Below, in pieces: positions 38,464-50,078 of a stretch of 64,000 nucleotides of DNA (position 1 is its first letter; every line of letters begins with the position of its first letter). The notes under the pieces were generated by a model. It did no database searches, was not told the DNA's origin, and saw only the letters and a program-made list of their open reading frames with translations. This stretch comes from Circinella umbellata (Eukaryota > Mucoromycota > Mucoromycetes > Mucorales > Lichtheimiaceae), in NCBI GenBank assembly GCA_025093555.1, contig JAIWNF010000022.1:496001-560000 (forward strand), written 5' to 3'. Both the position numbers and the translations under genes were made by a program.

Positions 38464-41124
38464 TCTGTGAATTAATTTTTTTTCTGTCTAGTATAGTAGT
38501 GCAACATCATCAAAAGTTATAGTTAGTTCATAAGCAATAAACAGTACATAGCATAATTTGAGTCATTTTTACCGATAAATGATTGTTAACACGATATAAG
38601 CATTATTCAGCTCTTTTTTTACTAATGACATTTTATTCATAAAAACCATGAAATATTCTTTGATTATAATTAAACCATAATAAATTATTTACAGTCAATT
38701 TATTGTAAGAATGCTATAAAGCCTGTCATCCTTCATTTGATCTAAATATAATCTTTTTATTTTAGATCAATAGATTATTAATTTATATGAAAATAATAAT
38801 AAACAGCTGTATTTAAAGAAAACCTATTACGAGAACTACTAACTCATCAGTTCCTTTCTCTTTCTCTTCCTTAAATACGTACGTGTTCTTATTATATAAT
38901 AAAGTACGTACCAACAATTTTGTTTACAATAATACGGTTGAATTATCTAAGACATTGTTTTCTATGTAAGTACAACAATAATACTTATAATGCTTTTCTC
39001 TTTTTGTTTTTGTTTTTTTTGCTTCTCCCTTTACTACCATTAATGATGATATTTATAGCATTATAAGCCATGATAACTTGTCGATCTTCTTATTGATACT
39101 CCTTCTTTATTCTATATATATTAGATGAGGTGATACAGCATACGTGATTTTTCCCAGTTTTAGGCGGTCTAATCTTTTTGCATCATTTTACATTAACATG
39201 TTTATTTTTCTCTGTTTCTCAAAACATTAAATAAGATTTCACGACATATTGAAATTATAATCTAGGAGTCGAAGATTTTTTACTATTTTAATCTGTGATT
39301 ATTGTAAAGAGGTTAATTGTTGGATTATTTTTTATTTGGTTGTTGACCAAAAAATGAACCATACTAAATACGTTTCTCGACCGGTTTGTATAACGCCTCT
39401 GATTTCAGCTTAAGACTTTTTTTTTAATATTTCGATTCTATATAAAAAGAACCTGTTTTTTTTACATATGATGCATACTATAGATAGAAAATTATAAATA
39501 ATAGCACTTTTAATATAAACATTTACAATATTTATATAGAAAATATATTTTTATAATACTGATTCTATAGTATGGTTTTCGGTTTGTTTTAACTGCTACT
39601 AACTTTAACCTATTTCCTTATTAACTACAGTTAGCTACATAGACAAAATAAATGTTCTTTCAAAAGTTTGGAGGAAACTTTCGCCATACTTGTATTACGC
39701 CATAGTTGATGGTATGTAAATTGACGATCGCTACGATTAAAGATTCAACAGACTATCATAAAAAATAGTTTATTTATAAATGTTTGATACACTCCCGTAG
39801 TACTAATAGTAGAGTAGAATAGAACTTATTTATCTCGCTGTTAGAATTAACAGCAAAGATGCCGGAAGAATATGTACTACTGTTTATAGGTTGCGTGAAT
39901 TACCTTAAGATACGTATCAACTATACGGAATACACCAAATTCTAAGGAATAAACATAAGATAAAAATAGGATTATAATGTTCGTACTTCGTCCCTTTAAT
40001 ATACCGTATTTCTTTTTCTTTTTCTTGTTATTTTGTTCTAGTTCTTTTCAAAACTATCAGTACTTATTAACAAACGAGCAAGTATCATTATACAGAACAA
40101 ATTTTATCCCCATTATTTATCTTTCTCTTTTACGTATTGAGCTTCTTGTTCCAATGTATCCTGGTTGATTTTAAGCATGAGAGTACTAACTACCAATAGA
40201 TCCAACTTTACTTTTCCACAATATGTCATTATCGGTTTTAGTGAGATACTTTGATTTATAAAATGTGATATATATACTTACGTAGTAAGTTTTAGTTTAC
40301 GACATAATGCTGTGAATGTTAAGACAGTTATGTTCATATGTCGAGTTCTCATGTACCAAATAATTTTTCTTTTGAGTTGTCGAATTCGTAAAATAAGATA
40401 TTTTTTTTTCATCTGACAGTTTGTGTTATAATATAAAGAATATACTTTATCATGGATCTCACAAAGTAAACTTTGCTTGGAGGTCTCGATGTTATTTCTC
40501 TTTCCGTCTTAGTTGATCACGTACCTCCGTTGAAGTTGACGAATATAACATAATTACGACTTCTGTTCGGCATATTTAAAGCTTATATAACTACCATTGT
40601 TATTAATATATGTTCATGATTCCTATAATTGATCCCAAAAATATATATATTATTTAAAAGGGGATATAAATAAAACACTGGTTTGAGCCCTTTTTTCTTG
40701 TTGCTGGATGGTCACATAACAAAAATAATGTTATTGGATCAATAGGCTAAATGGTCGTTGGATGGCTTTACTACTACTTAAACTCCTAATTTTTACAAAA
40801 CAATGATATTGAACTGAAAAATAGAAGTATAAATATTAGTACATCCATGTCTCTTATTGTAGAACATTGTTGTTTAATAAGTATTAAAAATAATAATTTC
40901 GTGCACTATAATATAGTAACGACGTCCTGTATATAACTACCTTTTTCTTAAAAATTGATGCTATCATACGTACAACTATAATTTTAAAACATGCATGTAA
41001 TTTCTTTTTATAGCATGAAACCGAAAATGAAACTCAATATGGTAAGCAATACATCAGAACCATTTATTACTGAAGGATGAGAAAAGATTGATATAACTAC
41101 GAAAGATGAAGATAAAAGGACAAA

Positions 41125-41304
41125 ATGAATACTGCAGACAAAAAATTATATACAGTATGCGCCAATGCGGTTCTGCAAAAGAGTTCATTATCACGTATAA
41201 TGCGAGATTTGCAATTCGATACATGGATAACTATGCAATTTGACATATTTCGCCCTACTTCAGATGATGAAAGCGCTGAAAATTACATGGGAATTGACTC
41301 ATAA
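41125..41304 (+). pseudogene. Short ORF, possible gene remnant
   Basis: Not recognised. A 59-residue frame starts MNTADKKLYTVCANAVLQKS and contains RIMRDLQFDTWITMQFDIF. Its amino-acid mix is balanced, unlike the Phe/Ile/Tyr strings typical of random frames here. Stops in all frames follow closely, and short coding-like pieces continue to about 41400. It may be a decayed gene or a chance frame. Confidence 0.2.
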
Positions 41305-42401
41305 ATGCAGAATCTAAACGAACTACTTGGTGTATAAATTAACGAGGTGTTGAAAGAAAGAGAATAAGAGGATACAGTAGTTTGTTGAAGACAACAAAGA
41401 TAACGAAGGATCTGAATTACCATGACGACTTAATAAAATAGTTATGGATAACATCTACTATTGTTTATAGATACGGACATTTGGCCCTCGATTACCTCTT
41501 AAACAGATCTTTAACAGGTATAGTGTTTAGATTTTATCTTCTTATTTATTGGGTTATATAAAAGGAGCAGTTCAAAATATAATATTACGCTATATCCTGT
41601 TGTAAGGTAAAAGATCAAGTGTAGTGGTTTTTGGGATCTATATATAAAAACATTGTACCCGTAGCTTAATGGACAACTAACAAACCGAAAAAAAAGTGAT
41701 AAAACGATGGAAAGCTACATTACTATGAGAAACCGAACAACGAATAAATCTAAGAAATGCGATCTAAAGACTGGATGAATCACCATGCCGTTTTGGTGAT
41801 ACTAAAAGTATTATTTACGTACTATTGGTAACAATAAGCAATAAATTTAATTGTTAGTTACTGGGATTATTAAATGCTGTGCCCGTATAGCTAAATACTA
41901 TATCCTTACCGTGTTTTATTATTCGTATATGGATTTCTTTTTGTGCGTTTTGAAATACAGTAGGCTCAAGGGTCATTTCTTGCGTAACTGTCACATTAAA
42001 CATGTTTTTAATGATTAGTGGCAAGACGTATTAGTGTGTCGTGAAGTTATTAATAAATATTACACTTACCTGCCGTGGATCTGTATGTCACTCAAGAATG
42101 AATTCTACTGTGTATATTGTTTTCAAACATAGTTTATAACTTTCCCATGAGCTCTGGTTCTGTAGATTGTATAAAGTCCTGCGCACGAATTATCAAAGTA
42201 TTTTATATATTTGTATATGCTTTTTCTTCATTTTCTCTAGATATAATTAATAATAAAGAGATAATTGACTTACTGTATTAAATAATTCTTTTTGAGAGAA
42301 CATTCTGGGTGGGTTTCTTTTATCCTTTTGTCCTTTTTTTATTTTTATTTTATTTTTTATTTTATTTTTTATTTTATTTTTTTTTTTTCATTTCATTTTT
42401 T

Positions 42402-42513
42402 GTTTTTTTGTTTTTTTGTTTTTTTGTTTTTTTGTTTTTTTGTTTTTTTGTTTTTTTGTTTTTTTGTTTTTTTGTTTTTTTGTTTTTTTGTTTTTTTGTT
42501 TTTTTGTTTTATT
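42402..42513. repeat. (GTTTTTTT)n minisatellite grading into T5AT-G repeats
   Basis: G occurs every eight bases from 42402 to 42506, giving 13 full perfect units, followed by interrupted TTTTTATG-type units to about 42610. Several frames stay open only because of the repeat, giving Phe/Cys/Val/Leu strings that should not be taken as protein. Confidence 0.95.
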
Positions 42514-44590
42514 TTTATGTTTTTATGTTTTTATGTTTTTTTGTTTTATTTTTATGTTTTTATGTTTTTTTGTTTTATTTTTATGTTTTTATGTTTTTAT
42601 GTTTTTTATTTTTTTATTTTTTTTATTTTTTGTTTTATTTTTAGAATGGAATGAAAAAACGCCTTTCTCTTGATTAAGTCCCAATAAACCCCTATGTCGT
42701 TGAGAATTCAGTAATAGTTGATATCTTCCCATTCTTGATGCTCCTCGTTGGTACTTGATTCCGTAAATGAGATGTTTTATAATACTTCTTTTCATATTAT
42801 AGGTTTCCTTCAGTAAAATGACAGTATTTCTCTCTTAAAGTTTTGATAATTACAAAACCGGATGTTCCTGAGTACATTTGCTAGCTCGAATATATGATCA
42901 AGGTATAACTAAGTGATATTAAGTTGATCTTTTTTTTTCTCGGTGGTATTGGGCTATCGTATCTTCTATAACGAATAATATGTATCGGCATATGGTAAAT
43001 AATGCTTGTATGTTTCTTTTCTTCGTAAATTGGTGGTTGACTGCAAATATAAAAAAAATGTGTCTAAACTTTTTGGTGATGACGCTGCTTTACTTTTGTT
43101 ATATATTGAATGTGGCGTGTTTTTGTATAATATGATAGCTGCTACTCTTCCTGAATATTTATGAGCGACAATAATTGTTCCTTTTAAAGACTGCCTATGT
43201 AACAAACAGTTTAAGTAGTATTCTTTTCAATTGAATGATGGTTGTTCTTTCTGATCGTTGTGGTAATGATGCTTATGTTGCTACCGCTGCTGTATGTAAT
43301 ATGTGATGTGTTTTTGACTATAGCAATTTTCATACTGTTACTATCAATGTAAGCAGAATTATAATTTTCGAAATACGGTCCTCGTGGTTTTACAATAGAA
43401 TAAAACGTGGTGCTTTTTTGGTGGTTCAATAACGAATGTTTGACTTTTGTCTTTTTCTTTTAAAGATGAGTTGATAAAGATGTTATGCTGCTTGAAGTAT
43501 TATATTACGCTCCTTCTTTTTGATAGCAATGTTACTGTTGTTAAGAATATGATTGCACTTAATTTTTGGTACTTGCTGATTTTTGATTATAAAGTGTAAT
43601 GGTGTGCTTGTATATGTTTGCTGTCTTATGTTATGGTCCCAATATAACAATGTCCTCGGATCTTAGATGATAAAATGACCCTCAATAGTTGCTGTCCTTG
43701 GATACTATGACTTGGTATTTGGCGTTTGCTTTCATTAAGATGAATAGTGCGTATATATAATGATGATTAATTTTACTCATGTCGTTTTAATATGCTTCCC
43801 CTTTTTCTTGGTAATAATATGTTAAACTTCCATATGTTGTCTGGTGGAGATATATTTTTGATGATGGTTTGTGATAGTGACGATTAGCGCTCCGCAAGGA
43901 AATATAGTTCTTGTTTTTGATAACTGCCATTTTGGCTCTTTTCAATACTTGTCATTGTGGTCTATTTGAAAAACCACAATATGTTCTCTTTTTTTAGGTG
44001 AATTGAGAATCAGTTGTTGTTATAAACATTCTACTTCTGCTACTGTCATATATGTTTCATTACATGGCAACAAACACGCGCTGCTTCACGTTGTACAATG
44101 GTGTGCATTTGGTTTGGAATAAAAAGATTGTTGCTCGTCATCAAAACACGAGCTGTGATTTTTTGTTTTCGAATAATGCTATTTTATATATATAACGAGG
44201 TGGTGGTGCGTTGATAATCATTGGTGATAAATTGGCTGATGATGTTGTCATTTGTTTTGTTACTTGGTGTTGTATTTTTGATAAATCAAATTGTTGAATG
44301 GATCTTGTTAAGTAGCTTCTTTTTTGGTGTGTGCGAAAAGAAATAGAGTAGTGCTGTTAGATGTGTTTTTTTCTTGGTTCCAATGTACATTCCTTGTTTT
44401 ACATCACCATGGTTTTTGTTGGTAGTGCGTGCGCATAAAAAGATGATTTGTTGGCATACAAAACCGACTTGATGGAGTGATATAGAGTTTAATGCCTGAT
44501 TGATTCATCCACTATGGCTTCGGTTCGATAACAAGACGATATAATTTATATCGATGCCCGTTTAGTTCAGTTTGTGTTGGTCCAAATGAA

Positions 44591-45127
44591 TCACCACCGG
44601 ATTACTTGAGTTCTTGTTATAGTAGAAAAAAAAATGGAAGTTTCACAAATACCCCAAAGAATACCCCAAGGTTGATAATCCAGCCACCCTAAGCCAGAAT
44701 TCATACCAATGTCTCCAAGTTCATCTGCGTTAACGCACGATGAATCTGTATCCTTATACAAGGATTCTTCGCCCAGCAGGAAAGCCAAACAGGGCACCGC
44801 GAAAACACCAAAGATAATGCCGAGTAATATTCCGGCAAATATACCGGAATCTGCACCTACTAATGGTAGGTGTTTGCACCCATATGGGACAACCTCTGTG
44901 ACGCCTTCCACACGCCACACGCCAAAACCACAAAGCGTCAAAAACGCAGACGCCTCTGCCCACCCAGCGCACACCCTAGGATGACACCTCAACGGATGGA
45001 CTTGATGAAGAAAAGGACTTCCAGGCAGTGCAGTCCATACTACAGCTGGTGTACTAGGATCCAAGGCTACCCGCTCCGTGTACCTCACCCATGGCAGACG
45101 ACCATGAATGCAAGCTTGGGAGTACAC
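44591..45127 (-). CDS. Open frame with a single membrane segment, fragment or last exon
   Basis: Not recognised. 178 codons are open on the minus strand in a GC-rich island, with no ATG at the upstream end and in-frame stops just before it, so it is an exon or remnant rather than a full gene. The first half is Cys/Trp/Pro/His-rich. The second half has a strong membrane segment (GIFAGILLGIIFGVFAVPCL) and a short acidic tail with ESLYKDTDSSCVNADELGD. This layout resembles the membrane end of a single-pass surface protein. It lies 370 bp downstream, on the same strand, of the exon-like repeat array and could be its terminal exon (inference). Confidence 0.35.
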   Translation of the reverse strand: MYSQACIHGRLPWVRYTERVALDPSTPAVVWTALPGSPFLHQVHPLRCHPRVCAGWAEASAFLTLCGFGVWRVEGVTEVVPYGCKHLPLVGADSGIFAGILLGIIFGVFAVPCLAFLLGEESLYKDTDSSCVNADELGDIGMNSGLGWLDYQPWGILWGICETSIFFSTITRTQVIRW

Positions 45128-45248
45128 AGAAGTAAGGGAACTTCAGGAACACTCGGTCTTTTATAGGTCACTTGGCAATCCGCTACCTCCATCTGGAAGA
45201 GATGTAAGGCTGATGACAAGATTAAAGCCGGCGATTGATTATTCTGCT

Positions 45249-45282
45249 TCCATTATAACAAGCTTGCAATTGTTATAATGGA
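45249..45282. repeat. Perfect 13-bp inverted repeat
   Basis: Arms TCCATTATAACAA (45249-45261) and its exact complement (45270-45282) enclose an 8-base loop. It lies at the AT-rich edge of the GC-rich island. It may be a cruciform, a 3'-end hairpin or the end of a mobile element. Confidence 0.7.
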
Positions 45283-45500
45283 GTATATAAAAATCTATAA
45301 ATTAACTCTATCAACAGTTAGTGAAATCCAATAAACAAGTTACATTTTTTACGTTTACTTTTCAAGAACAAGAGAAGAAGGAAGAATAACTTACGGTATT
45401 TATATCGAAAAGAAAAACGCTTGTTTGTCATCACTTTCATGCCAAGAACCTAACCAGACCAAATGTCCCATCCATTCCCAAACTCTGCTTCCCCCCTTAC

Positions 45501-47030
45501 CTGCACTCACAGCCACCAAACCATAGGCTAGCCACAGAGCAGGGGCCTCTTCACCGTTCTACCAACCATAGTATGAACATACACTACCCTGCCTTCTCTC
45601 CACCAAGCCATCCGCCGAGATGCCATCCTTCTCCGCCCCACCAAGCGGAACAAACGTACCCGTAACACCACTACGGGCCTATTTAAATATAAAAAATAAT
45701 TATAGATTAGTTATTCATTATCCACTTATATAATACCGGATTCTTTACATGTTCATTTATTTATATTTTACATACCTCTATGGTTTGGAACCATTCAAAG
45801 CGCCAATTAAAAATGGCAAAACTGCGAGGGAGTCGCCTCAACCTAGTTGTTAAATAAAATACATAATAAACGTTTCATTAGTTGTTATTAGCATAAATCA
45901 CTAGCATAATTAATTCAACATACCTCTAATAAATAAATAGCAAAACTGGATAAATAAATAGGCAAAAAGGAGGGAGGAAGGGAACCAGCCCAACCTCGAC
46001 CTAAATATATATAAATGTGGATTATGATAAATATGATTAGTAACTACAATATCATCTCCATTTAACACCCTTATCCGTATCTATGTCCATCTTCATAATA
46101 TATCTATATAATATTTACCTCAATGGTATTAGCAAAACTTTAAAATAAATAGGGTATATGGAAGAACAAAAAAAGAGGGAGCCAGCTCGCCTATATATAT
46201 ATATGAAAGTGGATAATAATAATAATGATCAGTAACTACAATATCATTTTCATTTATTACCCTATCCATATCCATATCCAGATTCATATTATACACTTAG
46301 AATATTTACCTCGAAACAACAGCAAAAATGTGGAAATAAATAGGGTATATAACGAAGGAGGGTATTAAAAAATATATACAGGAGGGAGCCAGGTCGACCT
46401 AGATACGTATATGGATAGCGCAGTACGCTTTTGATATTAGTACACTACAAATAAACCAATGTAATTAGTTTTCCCATACCCGATCAAGTAATTACCTCAA
46501 AAAAATATATACAAAGAAATAGGAGGGAGTGAGCAAGCTCAACTGCAACCTGAATAAAAAAAAGAAAGTACATATGTTAGAACTAGTAAATTATTGACAC
46601 CAGTATTTCTCTTTTCCATTTTCAATTCATATAATAGATTATATTTACCTCTAAAAAAGATTTTAAAAAAAGTAATGCGCAAAGGAAAACGTGCCTATAA
46701 AGAAGAAGATGATTTCATTAGTTTTCGATATTCTAATATACTTTATATCCAATTCATATTATAACTATATAAAAAGTTACTTACCAGAAAAAGAAAGGGG
46801 TTTTTTTTTGGGTTTTTTTGTTTTTAAATTTTTTTTGTGGTTTTTATAGGTTTTTATACTTTTTTTGTTGGGATTTTGTGGGGTTTTATATTTTCTAAAT
46901 TGTTAAAACAAGAAAAAACGTGTCAGTAACAGGTTATTTTTTTTTGACAGGTTGAAAACATGTTCTAAACAAGTATTATATAACTTACTTTTGTTGTTTT
47001 TTGGGTATAAGAAAAAAAGAAAAAGAGCTG
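45501..47030 (-). repeat. Tandem array of short exon-like units with splice signals
   Basis: On the minus strand the same pattern recurs. Each unit has an acceptor (TATATATAG or TTTAG), a short block that often starts like GTCGAG..TGGCTCCCTCC and contains TTTTGC, then an ending GAG|GTAAAT or GAG|GTATGT. Units: 47030-46989, 46894-46785, 46694-46649, 46549-46496, 46398-46310, 46190-46119, 46000-45924, 45842-45776 and 45678-45501. The spacers are also alike: two share GATATTGTAGTTACT followed by an ATCAT-like stretch and AATCCAC or ATCCAC before the acceptor. This shows duplication of whole exon-plus-intron blocks at about 150-210 bp period. Units 46694 to 45924 can be joined in one open, hydrophobic frame. 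The chain fails on both sides (unit 46894-46785 into the next; unit 46000-45924 into 45842). So this is either a decaying gene, a spliced non-coding RNA, or a gene with splice choices I have not resolved. Confidence 0.55.
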
Positions 47031-47107
47031 CTATAAAATATAATATTTATAATTAGAATACACATTAAAATGTTTTTGTATGCAATAAGACGAGACTTAC
47101 CTCTACT

Positions 47108-48031
47108 TCAAAACCATAACGAAGTAGCATTGGGGGGGAGGATATCCACCTCCATATCCCCCTCCCACCAATCTACTTCCATATATTCTGCGTCCCCAAA
47201 CTTCCAATCTATCTCCATCTTCATACTGTCATCCTCATCATTACTTTCTCCTCCATCTAGACTACCACCAGAAGCACCACGAACACCATCAACACCACCA
47301 CGAACATTACCACGGGCGCCACCTACTACGCTACCGACACCACGGACATCACCACGAACACCATTAACAGCACCACCAACACTACGAACATCACCACCAA
47401 CACCATCACCACTACCACGGACACCATTACCACTACCAGGAACATTATGGGCACCACCTGCTACACGAGCGACATCACCATGGGCACCACCTACTTCACC
47501 AGGAACATTACGGACACCTCCTACGACACTACGGACATTACTACGGACACCACTTGCATCACCACGGACACTACCAACAGCACCAGGAACATTATGAGCA
47601 CCACCAAGGGCACCAACACCAACAGCAGAAGCAACACCACTAACAACAGGAGTAGTAGTGGTAGCAGCTACTGGGGCAGCAGAACTAACAACGGTGTGAC
47701 CTGTAGTCATGACACCTGTGACATGATTACCTGCTGTAGAAGCAGGAATCGAGAATGGGGGAGCGGTAGAAGGGAGAGCATTAGAAAGACGAGAGCGGCG
47801 AAGAGGCGCGATCTCACGCCGTGAGATTTCTTGGTCTTTCGCTTGTCTAATGGCTCTTCTTAATCCTGCCTGCATGAGGCTGGAGCCAGATGCAGGAGGA
47901 TTCGGGGTGGAAGGAGGAGTGGGAAGGCGAGGTGGAGGAGGAGGAGGATTGGGATTTAACCTAATGCGAGATGCATTGGTGTTGGGAGCAGCGTTACGAC
48001 GAGAATTTCGGGAACGAGTAGAGCGCATCAT
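47108..48031 (-). CDS. Gly/Val/Arg-rich repeat protein of unknown function
   Basis: Not recognised. 307 codons from MMRSTRSRNSRRN. The first ATG of the frame is at 48031, with a TATA-like TATAAATTA about 60 bases upstream. The N-terminus is Arg/Asn-rich, then Pro-rich (NPNPPPPPPRLPTPPS). A central block repeats short units such as GVRGDV, GGAHNVPG and GGARGNV. The end is acidic with Trp (KMEIDWKFGDAEYMEVDWWE). The stop is seven bases before a perfect donor (GTAGAG|GTAAGT at 47100). A G/C homopolymer just upstream could have shifted the frame, since the +1 frame reads GFEVE up to that donor. The exon may therefore really continue into the repeat array. GC content is higher than in neighbouring genes. 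Confidence 0.5.
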   Translation of the reverse strand: MMRSTRSRNSRRNAAPNTNASRIRLNPNPPPPPPRLPTPPSTPNPPASGSSLMQAGLRRAIRQAKDQEISRREIAPLRRSRLSNALPSTAPPFSIPASTAGNHVTGVMTTGHTVVSSAAPVAATTTTPVVSGVASAVGVGALGGAHNVPGAVGSVRGDASGVRSNVRSVVGGVRNVPGEVGGAHGDVARVAGGAHNVPGSGNGVRGSGDGVGGDVRSVGGAVNGVRGDVRGVGSVVGGARGNVRGGVDGVRGASGGSLDGGESNDEDDSMKMEIDWKFGDAEYMEVDWWEGDMEVDILPPNATSLWF

Positions 48032-49200
48032 TTGAAAAAAAAAAGAGAGAGAGAGAGGTAAGGAAAAGAAAAAAAAAAGCGCGGGCCACCATAATTTATA
48101 GCTGCAGTACCTTTCCTTTGAATCCCGCACAAACCCGCTATAGCCCGCTATAGTCAGCTATTTTGTTACATCTCCACACACACTATACTCATAGTTTTAT
48201 AGTAAAACTAATGTAGATTTGAAATTACATTTTACATAATAACGACATATATTTATTATTTATTATGAAATCTTGAAAAAAAATATAATAAGAACTTTCT
48301 ACACTTTTCATTTCTATAAAGAAATGTGGGTCGTTAAACTAATCTAAAACCATGAAAGTTATAAAAGGTGCACAGACCACGATAGTTTTGCTGACACTCA
48401 ACTACTTTTTTTTCAGTGGCACCTTGAAATGAGGTTTGATCGAGTCATTCTAATTCTATGAAATGACCTCAAATTAAAAAAAAATAATACTAACAATTGA
48501 AATGAAATCTTCCAAGGAGAAGCTAACAAAAGGTATATTATTATAGGGGAATAAAACACACGACTCTTATTTTTCTATTAAGCTTACATAAAGTTTAATA
48601 GCTATAAAGTAATGGAAAGAGATATAAGTAGCTGATCATTACATACGAGTATCTCTAACAGAATCTTAATAATAAAGCTTTCGCCTTTTTTAACCATTAC
48701 AAAATGTTAGTATAACTATTCCACATATTGAAGAAAGCTACTATCTGAAATGCTAGACCGATGTTCTTTAATTCGCGCAATATTAAAGATTAAGCTCTCT
48801 TTCCACTACAGTTTTCCAGGGTACTGAAAATCTATGGTTTGAGACTGATTGTCTAAATCTAGAATTTTGACAATTTCGTAGATTTTCAGAGACTGCAATT
48901 TGAAGAAAAGAAGTAATTTTTCGTAGATTTCTGAAAGATTTTAAGACTTTTTCAGTAGATATTCCATAGATTTATATGACTGTTCTTTACATAAAATAGA
49001 AATAAACCAATTCAATGTGACAAATCAATGCCGTTATATTTTTCTAAATAGTTATATTTATCCATAAATCTTTATTACCACATCATATAGCTCCCAAAAC
49101 TAAACAGATCAAATATTTGTACTACTACTTTAAGCTCTAGCTATGCTACTTTTTTTCTTCTAGATCTCAAATTACTGGCCGCTTTTTTAGCATTACCCAC
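48032..49200. other. AT-rich spacer
   Basis: After the TATA-like element the region is AT-rich with no ORF of interest. It separates the Gly/Val-rich ORF from the pseudogene remnant. Confidence 0.45.
48091..48099 (-). promoter_or_regulatory. TATA-like element
   Basis: TATAAATTA on the minus strand, about 60 bases upstream of the ATG at 48031, and the best-placed TATA match for that ORF. Confidence 0.35.
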
Positions 49201-50078
49201 TTAAATTATCGGTTTTTTTCTTTTGAGAGGAAACACGTTTCTTAGCAGATAAACTTTGTTTATATTGCTATTACTGTTTTGATATTTCCACTTTTTACTA
49301 CCTTTTCTCATTATCTTAGAGAGACTTGCTGTATACCTGCTATCAGTCTTTTTGTTATTATCTTTTCCGTTATTACCATTTGTGTTGCTAACCTTCTTTT
49401 TGTCCTTCTTGTTTTGCATGTAATACTTTGATATTTCAATACTAACTAAAGCATCATCACTATCATGATTAGTTGTATAATGAAAGAATGCAGTTTTGCC
49501 ATTTCTTTTGCATTTTTTGATTTTGAATCGTGATTTTTATAAAATCTAAATTTACATCGTATCCGTTCGTTAGAAAACCTATAGATTATACATCTACTAC
49601 AGCATATGGCATATTTACTTGAACAAACATAATAGTCTTCTTTTACCAAAAGTGGTTTTGCTTCATTATGTTCGTAGAGTGGTTGATGCGCGCCATGAAT
49701 GTATGCATCAACAATTTGACAATATTATCGAAATCAATTGTTGATAGTTCATCCTACGCAACAGTTTTAATATATAGTTTCTTGCTAACAGGCGCGGCAC
49801 TCTTTCCAGTACCTTCAACCGGATCATGATAAGAATAATCCATCATAATCGTCAGCACTGGCACTACGAACAGTATTACATGTTACATCGTGTGCTTGAG
49901 GCCATTCAACGAGCACGTCTGTTTTATACAATCTAATATCTAAATCATTGTTTCGACAAGCTTTGAAGAAAGTAGCATTTAATTCAAATGTATGATCCAT
50001 ATCGGCAAGAACAAGCCTTGACTGCGTGTTCTGATTCGTTTCCATTAAAGCACGATCGTTTCTGTTACGTACTGGCAC
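49201..50078 (-). pseudogene. Broken gene of unknown family
   Basis: Several coding-like blocks on the minus strand continue each other only if the frame changes and stops are ignored. From the 5' side: 50078-49824 (ALMETNQNTQSRLVLADMDH ... ADDYDGLFLS), then a shifted block (DPVEGTGKSAAPVSKKLYIK), an in-frame TAG, DELSTIDFDNIVKLL, then another shift into DAYIHGAHQPLYEHNEAKPL. This is followed by 49649-49446 (SKYAICCSRCIIYRFSNERI ... KNHDSKSKNAKEMAKLHSF) and a Lys/Asn-rich block (49419-49201). A possible acceptor (TTACTTCAG) precedes the first block. Balanced composition across all blocks argues for a real, decayed gene, perhaps from a dispersed family or a transposon. No domain was recognised. 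Confidence 0.45.

Larger units (their letters stand above)
38464..44590. other. 6-kb gene-poor, repeat-bearing region
   Basis: No intact gene recognised. Visible contents are a 59-codon ORF at 41125-41304, the (GTTTTTTT)n minisatellite at 42402-42513 and coding-like but broken blocks on the minus strand between about 42966 and 44560. From about 43000 to 44500 the plus strand is T/G-rich and poor in A/C runs, unlike the more even AT mix before it. This may mark an old minus-strand coding region. Confidence 0.5.

Noticed and set aside
42292..42673. Open frames of up to 120 codons rich in Phe/Cys/Val/Leu
   Set aside because: They exist only because the (GTTTTTTT)n repeat lacks stop codons.
47070..47824. 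Plus-strand frames of 125-175 codons (Pro/Thr/Ser-rich)
   Set aside because: Shadows of the minus-strand Gly/Val-rich ORF, read from the same GC-rich repeats; the minus strand has the ATG, the TATA-like site and acidic/Trp sequence.
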